Below, piece after piece: positions 19,697-31,855 of a stretch of 64,000 nt of DNA (position 1 is its first letter; every line of letters begins with the position of its first letter). The notes under the pieces were generated by a model. The model was not told where the DNA came from and made no database searches. It was given only the letters and a program-made list of their open reading frames with translations. Position numbers and translations under genes: made by a program. This stretch comes from Plasmopara viticola (taxonomy: Eukaryota > Oomycota > Peronosporomycetes > Peronosporales > Peronosporaceae): assembly GCA_001695595.3 (NCBI GenBank), contig MBPM02000013.1:434001-498000 (forward strand). Direction: 5' to 3'.

Positions 19697-21805
19697 CTAC
19701 TCAAGCAATGTTTGAATAGAAGAGCAGATAGAAGTAAGGTATCTTTCGGCAAAAATAGCCCAGTGTGACGTACCACATTCGTACGGCGAGTCGGCAGTGT
19801 AGTCAGTAATGATCTCCTCGATGCTGTCTTTGAAGTAAATTTGAAACTCGGATGGGTCTTGGTTAAAACGCACCCAAACCACACCTGACATGGGTCGTTC
19901 CGCCTGCAAAATGAGGTCACAAACGTGAGACTAACTCAATGCACACAGAAGCAGTACTTACAATTTTAGTGGACTTGCTCGACGTGATGACGCGCTCTCC
20001 CACTTTGCGGTTGTATATCTTGTTCAAATCGATACCAAGCATACGCTGCTGCTTCTTACCGTATTTGTTTTTCTTGATGATGTGCCACTCCTTAAACATA
20101 GCCGCTGTAACATCGTTGAACATGAACGTCTCTGGAGGCGGGCGAGAACGACTGTCAACATTCGCGGTTTCATCGACAGCTGGCGAAGCCAGAGCAGAGA
20201 TTTGGGGAGCATCGGCAAATATTTCTGATGGAAAGGGACAATTGTCAAGTCTTTGACAGCCACATAGCACAGACAAGCGTACAGAACATCACTTACTTGT
20301 GGCAAGTGTAACCTCGTGAAGATTCAGTGGCCGTAACTTTGTTTGCATATCGATCTCGTCGCTTGCAAGGTCCAGTCGTTCACGCTCTGCTTCACTAATT
20401 TTGAGCACATAAAGCTCCTGGAAAAGCTGTAGTCGATGCTTCTTATTGAGGGTTGGAAGCAGATCTTGACCCACGGTTGTGCCATCGATAGCCACCACAG
20501 TATAGTCGTCGCTTTTCGGCCTAAGACGCAATGTTGTGAAATATGTCAGTTTATTTCTTGTCATTACAATAATCAGAAAAGCCGCACGTACATGAAAATC
20601 TTAAGAAATGCCTTGTCATTCGCGAGAGGCGTTTTGGCTGCAGCAGCACTAGGTTTTGTCGTTGCGGCAGGTACAGCAACATCTATAAAGCACAATAAAG
20701 CACCCGCAGCAACGAAAAGTGAGCATTTGATAAAGACAAATTCAAATGCAGCATTGATAAACCAGTAGAGGCGTCGCCTGAAGGTGGGCAAGCATCCGGT
20801 CGCTCGCATAAGCAGTACTCGTGTCCTCCTGCGTCACCAAAGTTCTTGATCTTTCTCGAGCGATCCAGAGCTTATGACCGACAAAGCACTAATTACTTTA
20901 CGCCTTTACACAGCACAAAGACAAAAATTGCATCAAACCTGGGAAATCTTCATCTGGAATTCCATCAGAATCATGTAGTCGAAGCTCATAGCACTCAGGG
21001 TGGCCATAATATAGCGCTGGTTGACGTGCATTTTCTTTATGCACGCGCAATAATTCCTGAATCGCTTCGTCCACCGTCGAGACATCGTATAGCTACAAAG
21101 TAGGACAATAGAAGTCAGCATCATTTTTCCACACTCTACTGAATTGAATCCAAGGTCTACATCAATCTTCATCTCGTCTCTCGTAGGCAAATATATGGTT
21201 AAATGCAAAACAGAGCCTCCATCTGCCCCCATCATAGGTGGCCTCGCACCCATTGTCGACGCTGCCGAACCCTTAAGCGCTTTGTCCAGCTTGGACGACT
21301 CGTGGAACGAAAAAGGCAGCACTTCCTCTTTTTCGAACGTAAAACCATCGTTTTGTCTCTTGTCGACTCCAGCTTCATCCTCCTCTTCCCCATTCTTCGC
21401 ATTAGCACTAGAGCTGCTCTTTTTCTCACTGCGTCCGGCTTGAGTTGAAGGACGCCGTCTGGCTCCGTTGCTGGACACCACACTCTTCTCCCTTCCTTCC
21501 CGCGTCTTGGCAGTCGCATCTTCTGCGGCCTTTCCTCCAGCAGCTACCGACATGACAGAGACACTGTTCTTACGCAGGCCTTTGGGCGACTTTTTGATTC
21601 CCAAAGAGGACACAGAAGAGGACGGCTTGCAAGCTGCCATCTTGTCAATCCAAGAGTTAAGCAGCTGTGATTCCATCTTGGGGGACGAATTGTATATACG
21701 GTCAACCTCCGAGTCCTGCCGGTCATGGAACGATGGGCTATTGCAGGACGCCAGCCGCATCAGCCCAACCACGTGGTTGAGTTCGCTCAGTTCTGTGAAC
21801 TGCAT
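19697..21805 (-). CDS. SIN1: TORC2 subunit SIN1/AVO1-like (CRIM and PH domains)
   Basis: Putative substrate-selecting subunit of TOR complex 2. Exons on the minus strand: 21805..21140, 21092..20939, 20870..about 20694, about 20637..20592, 20520..20297, 20224..19962, 19903..19697; 578 aa. Introns are 47-72 nt. The first 180 residues are Ser/Lys-rich and disordered. A ubiquitin-like/CRIM-type region spans the exon 1-3 junctions (LHLTIYLPTRDEMKIDVDLG, STVDEAIQELLRVH, then ALDRSRKIKNFGDAGG). A Ras-binding-like segment follows, then a PH domain (FKEWHIIKKNKYGKKQQRML, GIDLNKIYN). The splice between exons 3 and 4 is ambiguous: 20693..20638 keeps the frame, and a slightly different 65-nt intron does too. 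The family call rests on domain order and motif resemblance. Confidence 0.68.
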
Positions 21806-21946
21806 GGCTTTTTCGTAAAATGATACTCAAAGAGAAAGATAAATAGTACAGGCTTGTAAAGTGCAGTACTAAACAATCACATCATACATTTTCCTAAATT
21901 TTTGTTTGTTAAAAAGCGATCTCAAACGTTTTATCCTGCTTTGAGC

Positions 21947-23346
21947 ATGTTGTCGTCAGGGGCAGCGGCGTACGGTGGGGCGGCCGATGCACAGTTTCCT
22001 CCTTCTAAAGCTGTGATTCTCATTGGTGGTCCCAATCAGCAAGGCAACCATTTTCGTCCGCTATCGCTCGACTTGCCCAAACCGTTGTTCCAGTTGGCGG
22101 GCCGGGAGATGCTCTACTTTCACGTAGAGGCTTGTGCGCGCTTGCCCAACCTCCAAGAGATCTTGATGATTGGGTCATATGATGAAGGTCTCTTCTCACG
22201 CTTCTTCGACTCAGTGTGGCGTCAATTTAACGTGCAGATTCGTTATCTACGTGAAAAAAAGGCGCTCGGTACGGCTGGCGGTATCCGCTTCTTTCGGAAC
22301 GAAATCATGGAAGGAAAGCCCGCCGCTCTCTTTGTGTTGCACTGCGACGTGTGCTGCTCCTTTCCTCTTAACGAGATGATGCATTTTCATCTAAAACACC
22401 AAGGATCTTGCACCGTGCTAGGCAAGCGCGTATTCCACGACGAAGCAAAGAAATACGGCTGTCTTGTAGCGGACTTTACAACAAAGGAGATTCTTCATTG
22501 GGCGGAAAAACCCGAGACTTTTGTGAGTGATATTATTAACTGTGGCGTCTATCTCTTTGACGTGTCCTTTATGGACACGATCGTCAGTGTTGGCGACAAA
22601 CTTAGTCGACAACGATTGCGCACCGAGTCAAATTCGGAAGCCAATCCGCAGTATGATCTCAAAAAGCTGTTTCCGGAATTTAGCAATCTTGACAACCTCC
22701 GGTGCGTCCTGCAGGCATTAACACAAGCTAATTTTGTGGTAATCCTTTAACATTTATGGATTGCAGACTAGAGCAAGATATCTTGTTGCCACTCGCTGAT
22801 CAGCATTGCTTGTATTTATACGAGCTGGGCGATTTTTGGTGCCAGATCAAGACACCCGGTATGGCAATTACGTGCTCAGAGTTGTACATGCAACGATTTC
22901 GCTTTACAAATCCCAGTGCTTTAAGTACAACGGGAGGCAAACTCTCGCCAATTATTGAAGGTAATGTTGTGGTAGACTCGTCAGCTACTGTGCATCCGAC
23001 AGCAAAGCTGGGCCCAAACGTGACGATTGCAGCTGGCGTGACCATTGGACCTGGAGTTCGGATTGCCCACTCTATCATTCTAGAAGGCGTAACCATCAAG
23101 GATCACGCTTGTGTGCTTTTTTCCATCATTGGCTGGAACTCGATCATTGGCCAATGGGCTCGCGTTGAAGGCCAGCCGCCGAACGCATCGCAGATTCAGG
23201 TGCATTCAGCGGAGACGGCATTGGTACGCGACGTGACAATCTTTGGCGTCTCTGTCGTTGCCAATCCAGAAGTAATTATCCGCAACTGCATCGTGCTGCC
23301 ACACAAGACGCTTGCGCAGAGCTACCACGATGAAATCTTACTGTAG
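21947..23346 (+). CDS. GMPPA: Mannose-1-phosphate guanylyltransferase alpha-type subunit
   Basis: Two exons (21947..22701 and 22767..23346) separated by a 65-nt intron; 444 aa. The N-terminal nucleotidyltransferase fold has AVILIGG, then FRPLSLDLPKPLFQLAG, which matches the alpha (regulatory) subunit better than the catalytic beta subunit with its GGxGTRLRP loop. Residues about 90-130 contain LREKKALGTAGGIRFF; EKPETFVSDIINCGVYLF follows later. The C-terminal half has left-handed beta-helix hexapeptide repeats (VVVDSSATVHPTAKLGPNV, ITIGPGV-type turns). In the family GMPPA controls GDP-mannose supply for protein glycosylation and cell-wall glycans. An upstream TTG frame extension is not used; the first ATG is 21947. 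Divergent from the SIN1-like gene (141 bp between starts). Confidence 0.88.
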
Positions 23347-26300
23347 CTAGCCGTTGGAAATATTTGTAGCCAATTTAATTAATCCAGCAAAGAGATTAGT
23401 TTTGATGAAAGTGAAAATTCCATCTCGCACTGCCTTTTTGCAGAGTTCAGTCGCTTGATAATTATCGGTTTATTTATTGCTTTGATTTCTTAAGGAGGTG
23501 GGGCGCATAAACGGTCAATCACTGGAAGATTCCTCGAACGATTCTCTTTTGATTCTTAAGTGGTCAGCCTTAACAAAATCATCAATTTGACGACAAAGAA
23601 TGCTTCAATGTCTTCTTGTGACGGAATTCAGAAACTACTGAGAATAACTTAGCTTCGTCATTTCTTGACGGCCATGATGGCCTTGTTGTCGATAACAATT
23701 GATATTCTCGCGACTCTATTTCGAGCGAGCTTTGCGTTGTCTAGCAACCCATCTGGCTGGACTTTAATTTTGCGGGCTCAATTGAATTGTCTCGTGCTGC
23801 TTCGTGTAGATGCGAAGTGTCATGCGAGTTGTAGCCTAGTTTATTTGAATTTTGCTAACGATGCCAATGATAACAACCTTATTCTCAGGATCTGGAGCAC
23901 TACTGATAAGGGAGGAAAACCAGGTATCTATAACTGCATTTGCATGATTCGTCGGAGATGGTGGAAAACCTGGTCGTAACAAAGGCCGACTTGCATCATC
24001 TCACCCTTGTTCACTTCGAGCTTGAATCAACAAGTCTTCAGATCCAACCTAATAATGCAATCATTGTCAACTCTTCGCCAAAAGTGTTTTATGCTTGATC
24101 TTCTGCTTGAATATAGCTTACAGCGCACCATAGGCTGCTGCATTGCTACTGAAAGCAGCTAAGAAATGCGAGATCGTGGCAATAATTAGGAAAAACAAAA
24201 TCACAGTAGCTTAATCCGCAACGTCAATGTATTCGTAGACAAGCTTTCTTTTGTGGGTCAGCTCGAAGGAATTCGATTGAGGACCGCAAGAGAGCAATTA
24301 ACTTAAGAGACGAGATTTGACCCACTTTTTGCCAATGATGTTGGCAAGAAATTCAAAGAGGGGCTTAACAGTGCGCTAAAGCAGTAAGTCCTGCACAAAA
24401 CCGATTCTGTCAGCGGCAAAGAATGTAGAGGCCTTTTCAGCTCAAGCATGAGCCATCCTTGCCGGCATCAACCGAAAGAACGTCGGACTCTACTTAAGAT
24501 TACTGACTTTGACGATTATTGGTGGCCTGCAACCCCAATTTTTTCGATGGCTGAACCAAAAGAGTACCAGAGAATTAGAGTCGTACTAAAATTGATCTTA
24601 AGACTGCATCTCAACAAACCTACTGCTCATCGGAGCGAATGATCGTGAACAATTGAAGGCCCTTCCAACAGCAGGAGCAAATGCCGATCCTGTACAGACT
24701 CAAGTGTGAGGGAGGCCAGCATCGACTCGGCGTTCTACCTCCCGCATTTAAAATGTGAGAATTGCTGTAGAACCGTATCGTCGAAAATGCCGCATCTGCA
24801 AGCTTTAGACCATAATTTGCAAACAAGCGATAGCGTAAGTAGACCATGTAAAGTTGTCACTGCTACAGCTTTCCACATTGATCACAGCCATTTTGTAAGA
24901 TGATTTTTAAATAAGTGCTGTGCAACGCGGAATTTTTAGCGGCACAAGCAATGACGCTAGTTCAATTTCATCACCGATTTGGTTGTCACCTTATCTTTTG
25001 GGTGCCTTAGAGCTTATCGGAAATTATTTTGCTCTGTTTAGCCTCATTACTTTCACTTCTTTTATACGCATTTCTACACTTTAATTCTGTAAAATCATGA
25101 AAGTAGTAGATCAATACCATTTGAATCCTAAAGGGTTATACCGAAAAGCTCTACGTAAGATGGGGGGTTAACGCGACTGATGAAAGTGATGGAACAATAA
25201 TGAAGTAGCAAAGTTCCATTATCTGAATTTTAAGTCAATAAAGCTAATTTTATCGGCCAACTAGAAATGTGGGATGGTCAATCAAATGGGCGCGATGTGC
25301 ATCCTAATTTCTATGCTACACATATTATATAAAATTACAATATAATGATGTAGTAAGGAGTCTTTTCGTCTAATTACAAAAAAAAATATTTTTCACGGAT
25401 AATTTAAATTGGGTACAGTAATGCAAATGATGGTGTAACAACGGCAATAAGAGCTGTAATCGCAGTCCAAATAAATTTAATGGCTGCACCATGTACAATA
25501 GTCGCTGGCGTTTTGTTTTGTTTCTCCAAAAAGAGTTCGACTCTAAATAACATTCATGAAACATATATGATAATCACTTTTAATCCAAAACCATTGGAAG
25601 TCAAGAAACCCAATTGGATATAGTTATCGTGAATGTGTAAGAGGCAGATGAAGCATACGAGAATGACGGGTTTAAGGATGCTAGCAGGAGATGGATGAGA
25701 GCCACAAGTTAGACAGCAGCGAGACGAAAAACCGTCGAAGCTCTCCATTTAATATCACTTTTCAGTATTCATTAATCAACTCAAATTCCTTCTTCGTCGA
25801 CTTCGCCTCGCTCATCGCTAAGCTTCGCTCAATTTGCAAAAAGCTCAATTCGCGATTGTTTACAGACACATCATTGCAAATGACTTCGGCGCCGTCAGTT
25901 GACTCATTCGAGCCGATTCATACTTGTTGGAGAAACGAAATGACATGGCTACATTTAATATGTTCGTCAGCTAAATCCGATGCATCCGTTGTTGCGGCAG
26001 CATCTCTGGCAACAATGTAATTGTAAAATAATTTGAACACGGTCAAGTTTGCTGGTTCTGGCTTTTGCAGAGAAAGTTGTCACCCACAAACCCACATTAA
26101 GCGGGTACTCCTATAGCGTACGTAAAGCAATGGTGTCGGATTTGATTTTTTTTTGATAAAGTACTCCTCAACTTGTGTCAAGTCCAGCGACTTTCTTTGT
26201 CAACGATCAACGTTGTGGACTCCAATTTCACATGTCCAACCTTTGAGATTGATTATAGCTCTGGTCGCTTATGCGCTGTCAAGCGACGGACTCAGCACCA

Positions 26301-28051
26301 AAGACGTCATGATGACTGATTTCTCAAGAAAAAGCGTTCATGACAGTTTCCTAGATGTTGCGCTTGTGCTTAAAGATTTTCTGTTTGTAATGTTGAATCC
26401 ATACAAGTTTTGCATTGTCCAATTACTGACATCTATAACAACAGCCCATACGCACTGAAGTCAGCGGATGATTGCTCATGGGGATTACTGCACTTCGCGA
26501 TAAAATTACCACACTGACACCATGCAAGAGTAACAGAGTCTGCCAGATGGACGGTACGGTGGGCTAATCGACAGCTCGTGGATCACTATGGACTTTCACG
26601 ACTCCAAGAGACATGGCAAATTATGTTTTGAATGTCAAGGGAGTGTAAATGTGAGCAAAAGATTAGGCGTCGTGTCCAAAATGCCTTAACTATAAAAACT
26701 TAGTGTCGAATATTTGCGCGACGATATCTGTGCTGCGTCCTTCATCTCACATGATGGCTGCTACTATTGCAATGACAAGTCTGCACAAAAACCACGCTTT
26801 GCTGCACCAGATCAGCAATGATCCAGTCATTGTCTAATTTGAGAAGAGTTAAGTTGATATCAGGCAATAATATAATTAGCTCAACGATAAGCTTACGTCA
26901 ACCTCCTCCAAGGGAAAAGTCGTCACTTCCATAGCATTCTGTCGAATACAATATACACAAAGTGTATTTTTGCTGATCAAGATCTACAGGGCAACTTTTT
27001 CAAAAAGTATAAGTGTGCTAAGCCGATTTCCCGAAAATTCCGCGCTGTTGGAAAAGATTACCTACACTGAGTTCATAAAAATATGTTCACTTCACAGCAA
27101 TTTTACATGCAGAAAATGCATTTGAATCAGAAAAACGCTTTTAAGCCAAAATGTTTAATATAACATACTCAGCACCGAAACAAAAACAGGCTTTTCGAGG
27201 TGTAATCCTATTTTTGAATTTTGATAAATTTCAGCATTTTTACAGATTCAATTAAATTCATCAAAAATATAAATTAACGTCGGTGATCTTGTCTCGTCGA
27301 CGCAGTGAAAGACCGTGGCTACCTTAAAATATATACCAAATTCTCGCACTTCTCGCAGAAAGGCATTGCATTAGTTGGCATAGCTTCACGTCAAAATATA
27401 AAATAGCACTGGCGTACAATTTCACAGCAGGACTACATCCATTAACGAATATATCACTGGCCACTTCATTTGAGAATCGAGCACACTCATACAGCTAAGC
27501 CATATGCGATACTCGACTCGATTATGCCGCAGATAACACAATGGAGTTGTACAAGCTGGTTTTCGCAGTATCGCTCAGTCTTAGCTTAGCATCGAAAATG
27601 CCAACGCATTTCACAATCTGGCTCGTTTTTTCGGCGAAAACGGGAATTGGTATATCTATATACTCCACAACCAATCATTGATACAAGAATTATTTTCATC
27701 TCAAAAAGCATATAACGCAGGTGAGATCGGACATAAGTTTTACCAAGTTCGACGCTATCTCGTTTGGCTGTAAAGCGAATTTTCACGCTGATTTGCTTTT
27801 ATGTCCGTCGGTACTTTTCTACTTCCACTATAGTGTTTCACGTCCGCGCTTGAGCATCTGAAGTTTAAAAACTCATCCCGCCAATGTACTTGGGTGCTGT
27901 GCCCGCCTCCGCACATACTGTGCAGCTATGCCCTCCAATAACCGGACGTTTAAGCTAGCCATTCATCTCGCTGACTGGCTTTTTCTTGTATTTTTTTTCC
28001 ACTCGACACAAAAGTATCAAACAGTTAAAAGCGTACCCATTTTCTGCCATG
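23347..28051. other. AT-rich gene-poor region 1
   Basis: About 4.7 kb without a supportable gene. Open frames of 60-110 codons occur (for example 23665..23979, 25691..26020 and 26153..26458, plus strand), but none shows a recognised domain, a splice-compatible continuation or gene-like composition. Frames in 23.6-24.9 kb are interrupted by scattered stops and may be a decayed gene. No tRNA, rRNA, CRISPR or long terminal repeat was recognised. Confidence 0.6.
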
Positions 28052-29887
28052 TTAATCAGCAAAAGATACTGCCTGCAGACGAAAGTAACTTAAATCAAGA
28101 ATAGCGGCATCTTTTAGTGGACCGTTTAAGGCTCCACCGCCCAGCACGAACAAATTGCCAGCCTTGGTGAGCACGCTGGAATGCCACGCGCGAGGACGTA
28201 AATTGCCTTTGCTCGGAATCGGCAGCTTGTGCCATTGCGCTTTTTCTATCTCGAGCATGTACACACTATCGTCCTCGGAAGTAGCAGTTCGACCAAAAAC
28301 AATAAACAGAAATTCTCCAATAGTATGTGCCGTGTGGTATGATCGAGGGGCTGGGCTATCCCCAGAGCAATCAAGAAATGTCCAACGCCGCTTCTCCAGG
28401 TCAAATAACCACACATCATTCTTCTTATCGTCATTAAGCTGGCCATTCCCACCAAAGACAATAAGTCGAGGCGCTTGCTTTCCTGTGCTCGGAAGAAAAC
28501 ACATTGAGTGGCCGTCTCGAGCAGGAGGCCAGGCAGATCTACTACTAGCCTTATCAGTTTGATCGCGCGGACCAAGTTGTTCCCAACTAACTGTCCCATG
28601 AATCGGAAGATTTGTACCGCTCTCCGTTTGAATCGAAGATAAGTGCAAGACCAATAATTCATCGCTCACCCCTCGTTTCGTTCGGCCGCCAAAAACGAAG
28701 ACGGCTCGGTCGCCATTCTTGTCAGTAACTGACACTGCTGCATGACCTGATCGGGGCAAAGGAACCTTGTTGCGATCCTGTGCACATTCTGCTTGAATCC
28801 ATTGAAACTCTCTTGGCGACGTTGGTATGAGTAAATATACGCTCGCGTCCTCTCCTCGTGATGATACCCCGCCATAGACACAATAAATATCTTTCTCTTC
28901 ATTGCCAATTACTGAAGTCGAGTGCCAAGCACACGACGAAGGGACTGTTGCACCCCTTGTTGGCACAATGTCCCAGCTAGTATTGTCGCTCGCATCTAGC
29001 ACAAACAAGTCTGGCTTTTGCTCTCGCACAGACCTTCCACCGAAAAGATATATACGCCCATTGTGGTCTGTAAAAAGCGTGTGACCATTTACAGCAGCAG
29101 GACCAGGATTGCCTCGCACAGCGCACAACGTCCACCCTTCACGAATAGAAACCATCATCGCAGCACGAATACTCGCTTTGCGCAGTTCTACGCTTATCGT
29201 GTTTCCTCGCTGCTGAATGCTCGTTGCAATATCTACGATGGCTTGAAGTTTTGCATAACACTCTTTGTTACGCGGCTCAAACTCGAGTGCCACTGCCAAG
29301 TCAGCAACCGCTTGATCATGCTGATCAAGAGTCATATGCGCCGTCGCTCTACGCATAAATGACTGGACAGCATATGTATAAGAAAAACCGAAGAAAAGGC
29401 TATGAAGTTACTGTTGCACCTTTATCGTTGGAGCAATCTCAATCGCCTTCGAGCAGTCGGCAATTGCAAGTTCAAACTCATTAAGCTGGTATTGTAGCAG
29501 TCAAAGTCCGTCAGATTGGTTGCCAAAGCAGTAGCGGCGACAAAAGACCTTCAAATAGGCTGCAGCTCGGTTTGAGTAGCACACGGCATTATTCGGGTCC
29601 ATGTTAATGCATCTAATATTGCCCACGACACACACCATCAGTATTAGCACTGGTAAACTGGACGTTGAAAAAACGTTGACAGATGACTACCGAGAGTAAG
29701 CGGAGATGGCGTCATGCAGGCGACCGCAGCGAAAAAACGCGTTGCCCTCATCCCTTGCCTCGGTCACAAGCTGCTCATCCACCACAGGAATTTCACCGTA
29801 TTCGGAACGCAACAGATCACCGTGACCGCTAGCGTTCAGTAGCTCCCGGAGCTGCGTTGACGAGAGTTGCCTCAACTGGTTTTCCAT
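28052..29887 (-). CDS. TPR-kelch repeat protein
   Basis: Four exons: 29887..29691, 29612..29549, 29485..29420, 29362..28052, with introns of 57-78 nt; 545 aa. Residues about 40-140 form TPR helices (EGNAFFRCGRLHDAISAYS, PNNAVCYSNRAAAYLK, FELAIADCSKAIEIAPT, DQAVADLAVALEFEPRN). From about residue 200 to the end six kelch motifs can be counted, each with a conserved H/G-rich turn and FGG-type end (RIYLFGG, IYCVYGG, VFVFGG, LIVFGG, FLFIVFG, LFVLGG), enough for a six-bladed propeller. No enzymatic domain is seen. A chaperone-adaptor or scaffold role is the simplest inference. The start is a genuine ATG, 124 bp from the divergent small membrane protein gene. Confidence 0.82.
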
Positions 29888-30011
29888 GAGTTAAGCAAAG
29901 AATAAGAGTTTAGAAGACATTAGATTTGCTATACAATCTTATAGTTTTTCTTTTAGAAAGTATTCCTGATGCATTTTCTTTATAGTGCGTTGTAAATTAC
30001 AACTTGTTGTG

Positions 30012-30521
30012 ATGGAAACGGTATGGGATCGCTTTCAGGCTACGAATCCGCGCAAGGGCTGTACCGTGATGGATGACGATATGGGTAAGCTAAGACAACC
30101 GCTTATTTCTAGTGGCAGTGAGGACGAAAGCGACTGCAGCGAGGAAAAGGACGAAATAGATGGTCTTCTACCGCACCGGCCGCAATTTGTCGAAGGGGTC
30201 GCAGCCCGAAGACAACGTCTGCGTCGTAAGGACGAGGAAGATTTGGGAGAGATGAGTAAGAATTTTGCTATCAGCGTAAAGCCGCTAAAATTGCTGCACT
30301 CAGTAGGTGGCTGGATGCTTTCTCTTTCGACCGTGTGCAATCTTTTATTGTCACGCAGCACCAGCCCTTCGCAAGTCTCGCTGTCGATGCAGCAGGTGGC
30401 GCACAGACGCAAATTTGAAAGGATGGACGAGGTGTCAGACCGCGCACTGGTGCTGCTGGCGATCGTCACGCTAAGCTTTTGCTTTGTACTGCTGCTCGCA
30501 GTCTACATGCAGGCGGCATAG
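30012..30521 (+). CDS. Small tail-anchored membrane protein, unknown function
   Basis: Single exon, 169 aa from the first ATG (30012); the longer frame begins at a GTG. Residues 1-90 are charged, with an acidic Ser/Glu patch (GSEDESDCSEEKDE) and a basic stretch ARRQRLRRKDEED. One hydrophobic segment near the C terminus (ALVLLAIVTLSFCFVLLLAV) is followed by only five residues, so a tail-anchored topology is likely. The segment before it could form an amphipathic helix, as in SNAREs and related vesicle proteins, but no SNARE layer pattern is convincing. Not recognised as a known family. Paired head to head with the TPR-kelch gene. Confidence 0.6.
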   Translation: METVWDRFQATNPRKGCTVMDDDMGKLRQPLISSGSEDESDCSEEKDEIDGLLPHRPQFVEGVAARRQRLRRKDEEDLGEMSKNFAISVKPLKLLHSVGGWMLSLSTVCNLLLSRSTSPSQVSLSMQQVAHRRKFERMDEVSDRALVLLAIVTLSFCFVLLLAVYMQAA

Positions 30522-30648
30522 CGAAAAATTCCAAATTAAGTGCCATTTTAGTCTTATTGCAATTTAAAATAAATGCATTATTATGTTAAGGGTAAAGATA
30601 TTTAAAATGTCCCTGTTTGTACTTTAAAGTGCGGCGCGTTAAATTTGT

Positions 30649-31611
30649 CTATCGTATTTTCTCCTTGCGACCAGTACATAAATTTTCAGCCTTGAAAGCA
30701 CTGGGGCATTTTATAGATAAGGGGCACTTGGAGCAGGACGGGTATTTTGCAGTGCATATGGTCTGTCCAAAGCCCACGACTGCAAGAGAGAGCTTGCCCC
30801 AATATTCTTGAGGAACCCAGTCCTCTAGCTCTTGTCTTGTGTCTTCCGGGGTCTTGGTTGATGCCCAACCAAGCCGTTGAGCAAGGCGGTGCACGTGAGT
30901 GTCTACTACGATGCCATCTACTTGACCCCACGCTAGGAGTGTGATGAGTCGGCCAATTTTAGGTCCAATACCTGGTAAATGTAGCAGCTCATTCAGTGAG
31001 CGAGGAACATCCTGGTCAAACTGAGTGCGTAGAATGGCCGCAACACGCTTAAGCTGTTGAGCCTTGCGTTTGTAAAACCCTACGGGTTTAATAACTCCAC
31101 ATAGCTTCTCCTCGCTTGTGGACAGCACGACGTCGATAGTGAGCCCATCGTCATTCTCTACGAGTTGATGCAAACGTTGCATTGCAGCGTAAGTGATGGG
31201 GTCTTGTGTTTGAGAACTCAGTAGCGCCGCAACTAGGAGCTGAAAACGCTTGACTTTGATGCTGGTCACGCCAGGAGCTAGGCAAGCCTGAGTCCCAAAC
31301 TTATCGATGGGCGTTTCCATACCGTCTCGTGCTCTAAGTAATTCAAGCAGCAACTCTAGCCGTCGGTTAGACTGACATCGCTTCGTCTCGGGCTCGAATG
31401 CAAGCTCAGACTTGATGACCTTCGTTAAGCGGCAAGAGTGTGTTGTCTCATCGATCAAATCTTGCTCGTCGCTTCTGACACGCTTAGCACAAGAGCTCAT
31501 TGCACATATTACATCTCTGTTGTCTGTATGAGCGCTGCTGTCCTGTGTACGGGATGAAGCGAATGCAAAACGCGTAAACGGATTATTGTTGCTCGACTTA
31601 AACGACCCCAT
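30649..31611 (-). CDS. NTH1: Endonuclease III homologue (DNA glycosylase/AP lyase)
   Basis: Base-excision repair enzyme that removes oxidised pyrimidines and cleaves AP sites. Single exon, 320 aa. The helix-hairpin-helix is LPGIGPKIGRLI, with the catalytic Lys in GPKIG; the catalytic Asp is in GIVVDTHVHRLAQRLGW. Four cysteines at the C-terminal end have the spacing C-x6-C-x2-C-x5-C (CTAKYPSCSKCPLSIKC), the [4Fe-4S] signature. The N-terminal 90 residues are low in acidic residues at first (MGSFKSSNNNPFTRFAFASS) and could hold a mitochondrial or nuclear targeting signal, as in other eukaryotic NTH1 proteins. The start is a true ATG. Confidence 0.93.
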   Translation of the reverse strand: MGSFKSSNNNPFTRFAFASSRTQDSSAHTDNRDVICAMSSCAKRVRSDEQDLIDETTHSCRLTKVIKSELAFEPETKRCQSNRRLELLLELLRARDGMETPIDKFGTQACLAPGVTSIKVKRFQLLVAALLSSQTQDPITYAAMQRLHQLVENDDGLTIDVVLSTSEEKLCGVIKPVGFYKRKAQQLKRVAAILRTQFDQDVPRSLNELLHLPGIGPKIGRLITLLAWGQVDGIVVDTHVHRLAQRLGWASTKTPEDTRQELEDWVPQEYWGKLSLAVVGFGQTICTAKYPSCSKCPLSIKCPSAFKAENLCTGRKEKIR

Positions 31612-31855
31612 GCAGCCTATTATAATCTTCTTTTTAAGAGTATATATACCCTACTACATTGAGATGCAAACTTAATACGAACAAATTGTGCACTCGACGG
31701 ACGTGATCCCACATTAATTTTTCTGTCTGTGGGTTAATTGGTCTCTGCACTGGATGTGCATTACGCTGTCTTGATCATTCAACAAGCGGATACGCTCAGG
31801 GATTAAAAAAGAAAGCCTCGCTAATGCCTGCGCTAAGTTTATTCCGCGACCATTG

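Noticed and set aside
25691..26458. Two plus-strand frames (109 and 101 codons)
   Set aside because: No domain, no consistent splicing between them and no good start context.
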